DNA of 33,879 bases from Paracoccaceae bacterium (lineage in GTDB: Bacteria > Pseudomonadota > Alphaproteobacteria > Rhodobacterales > Rhodobacteraceae). Location: contig RECW01000135.1 of the NCBI GenBank assembly GCA_007693835.1, forward strand, positions 1-33,879. The letters are read 5' to 3'. Of the stretch, positions 27,732 through 33,879 are shown piece after piece. The notes beneath the pieces were generated by a model. That model did not search any database, was not told where the DNA came from, and saw only the letters and a program-made list of their open reading frames with translations. A program made the translations under genes and the position numbers. How positions within the stretch are numbered: position 1 is the stretch's first letter; each line of letters starts with the position of its first letter.

Positions 27732-28082
27732 GGATGGCTCCTCGCTGTCGCCCCGCCGAGCTCGCTGCGGGGTTGTAACCAAGACGCGTCGCTCGCGCCC
27801 GCGAACCGATAGTCGCGGCCTGCGACGATTCCGTACCGTCGATGCGACGCTTCGATGACGGCGGGCGAGCGCCGCCGCCGCGCCGCCGCGTCGGTGGCGG
27901 CGACGGTTAATTTTGCCTGTCGCATCAGTTTCCCTTGTTGCGCAGTCCCTTTGGAGCGGGCAGAAGGCTTGCGCCGCGGCGGGCGCTCGGTCATCGTGCC
28001 CGCGCAGCAGCGACACGGCGGCGCGCGTCCATAAGCGCGCCGGAACAACGAAATGGTCGCCGCACAACGGGAGGTTGTCACC

Positions 28083-29120
28083 ATGCGACGCTTTATGAAC
28101 ACGGTCGGCGCGTTGGCGCTGATCGCGGGGGCCACGCCCGCGCTCGCCGTCGACCCGATCAACTGGGACATGCAGTCCACCTATCCCGGCTCGCTCACCC
28201 AGCTCGGCACGCTCGGCCGCGTGATCGAGGAGCGTATCGCCGCCGTCTCGGGCGGGGCCATGCGCATCCGCTTCCAGGAGCCGGGCGCCATCGTTCCCGC
28301 GCTCGAGGCGTTCGACGCCATCTCCACCGGCGCCGTTCAGGCCGGCTGGTCGACGCCGGGCTACTGGACCGGCAAGGACACCACCTTCGCGCTGTTCGCC
28401 GCCGTGCCGTTCGGTCCCGCCGCGCCCGAATACTACGCATGGTTCCGGTTCGGCGGCGGCAAGGAGCTGTTCGACGAGATCTACGCCCAGTACAACATCA
28501 AGTCGGTGATGTGCGCGATCATCGCGCCCGAGGCGGCCGGCTGGTTCCAGCGCGAGATCAACTCCCCGTCCGACTTCGAGGGCATGCGCATCCGCTTCTT
28601 CGGTCTCGGCGCCCGCGTGATGGAGAAGATGGGCGCCTCGACCCAGCTGCTCGCCGCCGGCGACATCTTCCCCGCCCTCGAACTCGGCACCATCGACGCC
28701 ACCGAGTTCTCGATGCCGGCGATCGACTACAACCTCGGCTTCTATCAGGTGGCCAAGCACTACTACTTCCCGGGCTGGCACCAGCAGTCGACGATGTTCG
28801 ACCTGATGATCAACCTCGACGAGTGGAACGACCTCACCGAGCAGCAGCAGGCGATCATCGAGACCGTCTGCGAGGCGAACATCGCCTACGGCCTCGCCGA
28901 GGGCGAGGCGCTGCAGCCGCAGGCGCTCGCGAACATCGAGGCGCAGGGCGTGACCATCCACACGCTGAACGACGAGATCCTCGAAGCGCTGTCCACCGCT
29001 TGGGACGAGGTCGTCGCCGAGGAGAGCGCCACCAACGCCAACTTCAAGCGCGTCTGGGATCATCTCTCCGCGTTCCGCGAGAGCTACGCGCTCTGGCGCG
29101 AAGTCGGCTACCTGCGCTGA
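28083..29120 (+). CDS. TRAP transporter substrate-binding protein (DctP/TakP-FcbT1-like)
   Basis: 345 aa; signal peptide MRRFMNTVGALALIAGATPALA; FEGMRIRFFGLGARVMEKMGASTQLLAAGDIFPALELGTIDATEF; HYYFPGWHQ. Confidence 0.92.
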   Translation: MRRFMNTVGALALIAGATPALAVDPINWDMQSTYPGSLTQLGTLGRVIEERIAAVSGGAMRIRFQEPGAIVPALEAFDAISTGAVQAGWSTPGYWTGKDTTFALFAAVPFGPAAPEYYAWFRFGGGKELFDEIYAQYNIKSVMCAIIAPEAAGWFQREINSPSDFEGMRIRFFGLGARVMEKMGASTQLLAAGDIFPALELGTIDATEFSMPAIDYNLGFYQVAKHYYFPGWHQQSTMFDLMINLDEWNDLTEQQQAIIETVCEANIAYGLAEGEALQPQALANIEAQGVTIHTLNDEILEALSTAWDEVVAEESATNANFKRVWDHLSAFRESYALWREVGYLR

Positions 29121-29129
29121 CCTGACGGC

Positions 29130-29159
29130 GACGACGCCCGCCGCGCGGCGGGCGTCGTC
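29130..29159 (+). promoter_or_regulatory. Perfect 30-bp palindrome (hairpin) between TRAP P and Q genes
   Basis: GACGACGCCCGCCG-CG-CGGCGGGCGTCGTC: 14-bp perfect arms. Starts 10 bp after the substrate-binding protein stop. Confidence 0.75.
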
Positions 29160-29186
29160 TCGCCCCCTCTTCTGAGAGATCACGGC

Positions 29187-30155
29187 ATGAGCCCTGGAAA
29201 CGGCCTCGTCGCGGCGGCTTTCGCCGTGTCGTTCGTCACGTCCCTGATCGGCGGCGCGCTCGGCGGCTGGGGGCAGGTCGCGGCGCTCGTCCTCGCGACG
29301 GCCGGCGCGGCGGCCCGCGCGCGCCCCGCCGGCGTCTTCGGCGTCGCGGCGCTTTCCGTCGGGCTCTGGTTCGCGCTGGAGGGCGGGGCCAACGCGATCC
29401 TCGCCGCGATGGACGTCCGGCCGCGCAACTTCTGGCGCGAGTGGACCACGGCCGCCCACGTCGTCGCGACCGCCATCGTCCTCGCCGTGTTCGTGCTGAG
29501 CCTCTACCGCCGCCCGCCGACGCCGTTCCGCGCCGCGCTCGAGACGTCGAACGACATCGAGGCGGTGGTGAACCGGATCGGTCGCGCGGCCTCATGGCTC
29601 TTCGTGCCCATGATGCTGATCATCTTCTACGACATCACGCAGCGGTCGATCATCAACAATCATCCCGGCTTCCTGAACACCGTGTTCTACCTGCAGTCCG
29701 CCAAGATGCAGGAGATGCAGTGGCATCTGCACGGCGCCCTGTTCATGCTCTGCCTCGGCTTCGCTTACGTGAAGGACGCGCACGTCCGCATCGAACTCGT
29801 GCGCGACGTCATGGCGCCGCGAACCCGCGTCTGGATCGAACTGCTCGGCGCCGCCCTGTTCCTGTTCGCCTACTGCGCGGTGCTGACGCGCTACGGCTGG
29901 AACTTCACCGAGCGCGCCTTCCTGACCAACGAGCGCTCGTCGGCCCCGACGGGTCTGAGCATGCGCTGGATCATCAAGTCGATGCTGCCTGTCGGCTTCG
30001 TGCTGCTGGGCATGACCGGCGTCTCGGCGGCCCTGCGCTGCATCGTCTTCCTGTTCGGGCCCACCGACCTCAAGCCCGAAGCGAACCGATACGCGATCAC
30101 CCACCACGCGGACCTGCCCGACGACGTCGTGACGCAGGGTCCGATCACCGACTGA
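29187..30155 (+). CDS. TRAP transporter small permease (DctQ) with N-terminal membrane extension
   Basis: 322 aa; DctQ core begins near VVNRIGRAASWLFVPMMLIIFYDITQRSIIN. About 125 preceding residues are hydrophobic and membrane-like. Confidence 0.85.
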   Translation: MSPGNGLVAAAFAVSFVTSLIGGALGGWGQVAALVLATAGAAARARPAGVFGVAALSVGLWFALEGGANAILAAMDVRPRNFWREWTTAAHVVATAIVLAVFVLSLYRRPPTPFRAALETSNDIEAVVNRIGRAASWLFVPMMLIIFYDITQRSIINNHPGFLNTVFYLQSAKMQEMQWHLHGALFMLCLGFAYVKDAHVRIELVRDVMAPRTRVWIELLGAALFLFAYCAVLTRYGWNFTERAFLTNERSSAPTGLSMRWIIKSMLPVGFVLLGMTGVSAALRCIVFLFGPTDLKPEANRYAITHHADLPDDVVTQGPITD

Positions 30156-30169
30156 GGGAGTCTTTCATC

Positions 30170-31561
30170 GTGATCGCGGAAATACTCCCGCTGCTGATGT
30201 TCGCGGCGCTCGCGGCGCTGCTGTTCACCGGCTATCCGGTCGCCTTCATCCTCGGCGGCGTCGGTCTCGGCTTCGCCGTCCTCGGCGAGTGGATGGGCGT
30301 GCTGAACTGGGCGCGGCTCAGCGTGCTGCCCAACCGCGTCTTCGGCTCGACGATCGAGAACCCGGTGCTGGTCGCCATCCCCATGTTCACCTTCATGGGC
30401 ACGATGCTCGAACGCTCCGGCGTCGCCGCCGACCTTCTGAACGCCCTCAGCGTGCTCACGCGGCGGATACCCGGCGGGCTCGCGCTGTCGGTGACGCTGA
30501 TGGGCACGATCATGGCGGCGACCACGGGGATCATCGGGGCGTCGGTGGTGATGATGACGCTGATGGCGCTGCCGGTGATGATGGCGCGGGGCTATTCGCA
30601 CCCCCTCGCGACCGGGACCATCGCGGCGTCGGGCACGCTCGGGATTCTCATTCCGCCGTCGATCATGCTGGTGATCATGGCCGATCTCATGTCGATCCCG
30701 GTCGGCACGGTGTTCATCGCAGCGGCGATCCCGGGTTTCCTGCTCTCGGCCCTCTACTGCGTCTATATCCTCGTGTTGTGCGGCCTGAAGCCCTCCATGG
30801 CCCCGCCGATGCCCGATGATATCGCGCCCGCGGACCGCGCCGAGTACCGGTCGATGCTGATCAACAGCTTCCTGCCGCCGATCGCGCTGATCGTGGTGAC
30901 GCTGGGGTCGATCTTCGCGGGCTTCGCCACGCCCACCGAGGCGTCGGGCGTCGGCGCCGTGGGTGCGACGCTGCTCGCGCTCTACAACCGCAAGCTGAAC
31001 CTCGAAGTCATGAGCGACGTCTGCCACCGCTCCGCGCTCACCACCGCGATGCTCTTCGGCATCTTCATCGGCGCCACCTGCTTCAGCCTGGTTTTCAAGA
31101 CGCTGGGCGGCGACCTGCTGATCAAGAGCTACATCGAGGCGATGGGCGTCGGCCCGTGGGGCATCCTGTTCGTCCTGCTGGTGATGGTGTTCATCCTCGG
31201 CTTCTTCTTCGACTGGATCGAGATCACCCTGATCGTGCTGCCCGTGTTCGGCCCGGTGGTCGCCGGGCTCGATTTCGGCGACCATCTCGCCGGCTTCGGG
31301 GGCGTGTCGTCGAGCATGAGCGTGGTGACGCTGGTCTGGTTCACCGTGCTGCTGTCGACGAACCTGCAGACGAGCTTCCTGACGCCGCCCTTCGGCTTCG
31401 CGCTCTTCTACCTGAAGGGCGTGGCGCCGCCCGAGGTGACGATCCAGCAGATCTACCGCGGGATCATCCCGTTCGTGCTGCTGCAGCTTTTCGGTCTCGC
31501 GCTCTGCGTGGCGTTTCCGGTGCTGGTGCTCGGCCTGCCGAACTACATCCTCGGCGGCTGA
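30170..31561 (+). CDS. TRAP transporter large permease (DctM)
   Basis: GTG start at 30170 with GAGGGAG upstream; TGYPVAFILGGVGLGF, IPMFTFMGTMLERSGVAADLL, SGTLGILIPPSIMLVI, FATPTEASGVGAVGA, TPPFGFALFYLKGVAP. Confidence 0.95.
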   Translation: MIAEILPLLMFAALAALLFTGYPVAFILGGVGLGFAVLGEWMGVLNWARLSVLPNRVFGSTIENPVLVAIPMFTFMGTMLERSGVAADLLNALSVLTRRIPGGLALSVTLMGTIMAATTGIIGASVVMMTLMALPVMMARGYSHPLATGTIAASGTLGILIPPSIMLVIMADLMSIPVGTVFIAAAIPGFLLSALYCVYILVLCGLKPSMAPPMPDDIAPADRAEYRSMLINSFLPPIALIVVTLGSIFAGFATPTEASGVGAVGATLLALYNRKLNLEVMSDVCHRSALTTAMLFGIFIGATCFSLVFKTLGGDLLIKSYIEAMGVGPWGILFVLLVMVFILGFFFDWIEITLIVLPVFGPVVAGLDFGDHLAGFGGVSSSMSVVTLVWFTVLLSTNLQTSFLTPPFGFALFYLKGVAPPEVTIQQIYRGIIPFVLLQLFGLALCVAFPVLVLGLPNYILGG

Positions 31562-31583
31562 GCCGCAGCCGCGCCGGGACCGA

Positions 31584-32165
31584 TCAGCGGAGGTCGTCGC
31601 GGAAGCTCGCCAGCGTCTCGCGCAGGCGGTCGACCGCGGCGGCGTAGTCGGTCAGCGCCGCGGAGAGCGACGGCGCGGCGTGGGCTATGTCCTCGTGACG
31701 CGCGTAGACGGCGACAGCCGCGGCCGCCAGCAGCGTGACCGTCGCGAAACCCGCCATGAACCGGCCGCCCGACGCCGCGCGCGGCGCATCCGCCGCCGGT
31801 TCGATGGAGCGGATGAGGGTTTCGCGGGTTTGGCTCGGCGACGGCGCGGCTTCGAGGGGCGCCGATTGGGTTTGCGGCGCCTCCAACCCGCGTGGCGCCG
31901 TCGCGCGCGGCGGGTCGGTCCCCTCGGGTTCAGACGTCAAGGCGGCGAGCGTGGCCGTCGCCGGGGCCACGCGCGGAGGGGAGACCGGCGAAGCCGGAGC
32001 GGGCGCGCGCGCGCTCCGCTCGCCTTCGCCCGACCGCTGGCGCGATGGGCCTCGCGCCATCCACTCCGCGCCGCAGTTCGAGCAACGGACCATTCGGCCG
32101 CCTGAGCCGATCGCGCCGTCCGGCGTCTCGTAGACCGTCTGGCAAGCCGGGCAGATCAGCCGCAT
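31584..32165 (-). CDS. MJ0042-type zinc-ribbon protein with Pro/Ala-rich linker and single TM
   Basis: MRLICPACQTVYETPDGAIGSGGRMVRCSNCGAEW zinc ribbon; disordered P/A/S linker; TM FMAGFATVTLLAAAAVAVYA; short C-terminal tail. Confidence 0.85.
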   Translation of the reverse strand: MRLICPACQTVYETPDGAIGSGGRMVRCSNCGAEWMARGPSRQRSGEGERSARAPAPASPVSPPRVAPATATLAALTSEPEGTDPPRATAPRGLEAPQTQSAPLEAAPSPSQTRETLIRSIEPAADAPRAASGGRFMAGFATVTLLAAAAVAVYARHEDIAHAAPSLSAALTDYAAAVDRLRETLASFRDDLR

Positions 32166-32325
32166 CGCGTCCTCCGAGAAAGCGTCGCATCGCTATACGC
32201 CCCGGGGGGCGGCCCGCCAAGCGCAGGCGCGCGCCCGCCAGACCGGCGGCGGCGCGTCGACCATTGAGCCGCCGGCGCGGCTCTGCGATGCTCCGCGGCG
32301 CGGGCTGCCGAGGCGTGAGGCGCAG

Positions 32326-33003
32326 GTGATCGAGTTCGAAGCAGTGCGCTTCGCCTATGGCGAGCGCGCGATCCTTGAGGGGGCCAGCCTGACTCTCGAA
32401 CGCGGATCGATGCATTTCCTCACCGGCCGATCCGGCGCCGGCAAGACGACGTTGCTGAAGCTCATCTACGCGGCGCTGACGCCGGATGCGGGGTCGGTCA
32501 AGGTGCTCGGGGGCGACACGGCGGCGCTGGACCGTCGCGCGCGGTCGGCGCTGCGCCGCCGCCTCGGCCTCGTCCTGCAGGACTGCGACCTGCTCGACCA
32601 CATGACCATCGCCGAGAACATCGCCTTGCCGATCCGCCTTGCGGGCGGCGACCTGGCGGCCCGCGCCGACGACATCCGCGAACTCGCGGCCTGGGTCGGG
32701 CTCGACGCGGTGCTCGACGCCCACCCGCCGGAGCTGTCCTCCGGCGAGCGCCAGCGCGCCGCCGTCGCCCGCGCCGTGGTCACGTCTCCCGAAATCCTGC
32801 TCGCCGACGAGCCGACCGGCGACGTCGACGAGGAGGCCGCCGAGCGCATCCTGCAGCTTTTCCTTGAACTCAACCGCGCGGGGCGGACCGTCCTGATCGC
32901 CACGCACGACCTCGCGCTGATCCGAAAGGCGCAGGGACGAAGCAAGGCGCGCACGCTGCGCATCGACGCCGGGGCCGTGATTCGGGCGGGGGCGGCGCTG
33001 TGA
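32326..33003 (+). CDS. ftsE: Cell division ATP-binding protein FtsE
   Basis: IEFEAVRFAYGERAILEGASLTLERGSMHFLTGRSGAGKTTLLKLIY, LSSGERQRAAVARA, LLADEPTGDVD. GTG start. FtsX-like gene immediately downstream. Confidence 0.9.
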   Translation: MIEFEAVRFAYGERAILEGASLTLERGSMHFLTGRSGAGKTTLLKLIYAALTPDAGSVKVLGGDTAALDRRARSALRRRLGLVLQDCDLLDHMTIAENIALPIRLAGGDLAARADDIRELAAWVGLDAVLDAHPPELSSGERQRAAVARAVVTSPEILLADEPTGDVDEEAAERILQLFLELNRAGRTVLIATHDLALIRKAQGRSKARTLRIDAGAVIRAGAAL

Positions 33004-33863
33004 AGGCGGCGCCGCTCGCGCCGCGCTCCGCCGCGCCCTACCTCGTCGCCGTGGTCTCCGGCGCGATGTGCTTCCTCGCTGTCGCGGCGCTCGCGGCGGC
33101 GGAAGGCGCCGGGCGGATCGCGGGCGCGTGGCGCGACGGTCTGGAGGGGGCCGCCACGGTGCGCATCCCGGCGCCGGACGGTCGCGAGGCGGCCGCCGCG
33201 CCGGCGGCGGCGGCGCTCGCCGTTCTCGAAGAGACGCCGGGCGTGGCCGCCGCGCGGCTTCTCGACGCCGAGGAGACGGCCGCCCTCGTGGCCCCGTGGC
33301 TCGGCGACGGCGCGCTGTGGGAGGCGCTGGGGCTCCCGCTGATGATCGACGTGAGGCTCGACGATCCGCCGCCGGACGCCGGGGCCGTGGGCGCGATGCT
33401 GGCGGCGGTCGCGCCCGGCGCCCTCTGGGACGATCACGGCGCATGGCGCGCGCCGCTCGAACGGGCCGCGACGACCTTCGCGCGCTTCGCCGCCTTCAGC
33501 GTCGGCCTGATGACGGCGGCGCTGGTGGCGATGGTGGCGGCGGCGGCGCGGGCGAGCCTCGCCGGCGCCGCGACCACGGTGCGGACGATGCGGCTTCTCG
33601 GGGCCGACGACGGGCGCGTGGCGGCCGTGTTCGACCGGCCCATCGCCCTGCGCGCGCTGGCGGGCGGCGCGGTCGGAGCGCCGGCGGCGGCGCTGGCCAT
33701 CGCCGCCGCGCCGTCGCTCGGGGTCGCCGAGAGCCTCGGCGCGCCGGGGGCTGCGGCGGGGCCGACGCTCGCGCTCGTGGTGCTCGCCCCGCTGGTCGCG
33801 ACGGCGGCCGCTTACGTGACGGCGCGCCTCGCGATGCTCGCGATCCTGAGGCGGGCCCCATGA
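33000..33863 (+). CDS. ftsX: Cell division permease FtsX
   Basis: 287 aa membrane protein; GTG start overlapping the ftsE stop (GTGA); FtsX-like TVRTMRLLGADDGRVAAVFDRP. Confidence 0.85.
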   Translation: MKAAPLAPRSAAPYLVAVVSGAMCFLAVAALAAAEGAGRIAGAWRDGLEGAATVRIPAPDGREAAAAPAAAALAVLEETPGVAAARLLDAEETAALVAPWLGDGALWEALGLPLMIDVRLDDPPPDAGAVGAMLAAVAPGALWDDHGAWRAPLERAATTFARFAAFSVGLMTAALVAMVAAAARASLAGAATTVRTMRLLGADDGRVAAVFDRPIALRALAGGAVGAPAAALAIAAAPSLGVAESLGAPGAAAGPTLALVVLAPLVATAAAYVTARLAMLAILRRAP

Positions 33864-33879
33864 GCCGCCCCGTGAGCCG
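33860..33879 (+). CDS. Start of next ORF downstream of ftsX (truncated by window end)
   Basis: ATGA overlap: ATG at 33860 inside the ftsX TGA, reading MSRPVS to the window end. Too short to identify. Confidence 0.4.

Noticed and set aside
27732-28082. Pho box upstream of phoX
   Set aside because: Only a single CTGTC-like half-site is visible at about 27918; no tandem CTGTCAT-type repeat with correct spacing.
29891-31285. 464-aa His/Asp/Glu/Arg-rich ORF antisense to dctM, resembling a disordered metal-binding protein
   Set aside because: Antisense of hydrophobic TM codons gives such charged composition; no independent start signals or domain.

Overview
High-GC alphaproteobacterial chromosomal window (gene content and order look Rhodobacterales-like). 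It is almost fully coding and mostly housekeeping. In order: C-terminus of a TPR-like protein; queG; a FzlA-like GST; a host-attachment-type protein; pyruvate carboxylase; an alpha/beta-hydrolase lipoprotein; an SseB-like protein; a minus-strand cysK-mscS(DUF3772-like)-sseA-GNAT-cytochrome c gene string; an orphan ChrR-type zinc anti-sigma factor with a DUF6134-like protein and an SDR; dnaX-ybaB; rlmE-ppx; metF; a divergent cassette of a PF13769-like protein, a second MTHFR-like protein and a pterin-binding methyltransferase; pgsA-moaD-moaE; a GT4 glycosyltransferase; PhoX; a TRAP transporter (P, Q, M); a zinc-ribbon membrane protein; ftsE-ftsX. I found no rRNA, tRNA, CRISPR, phage, transposase or obvious defence island. 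The best leads are: (i) the orphan ChrR, with no adjacent sigma factor, preceded by a TGATCC-N18-TACACA element resembling the RpoE/ChrR-type promoter; (ii) the C1/B12 cassette with a second MTHFR whose canonical RGD active-site motif appears altered; (iii) a TRAP small permease with an unusual N-terminal membrane extension and a perfect 30-bp palindrome between the P and Q genes. I see no clear evidence of a wholly new system. All family calls come from reading the translations and no database search was run.
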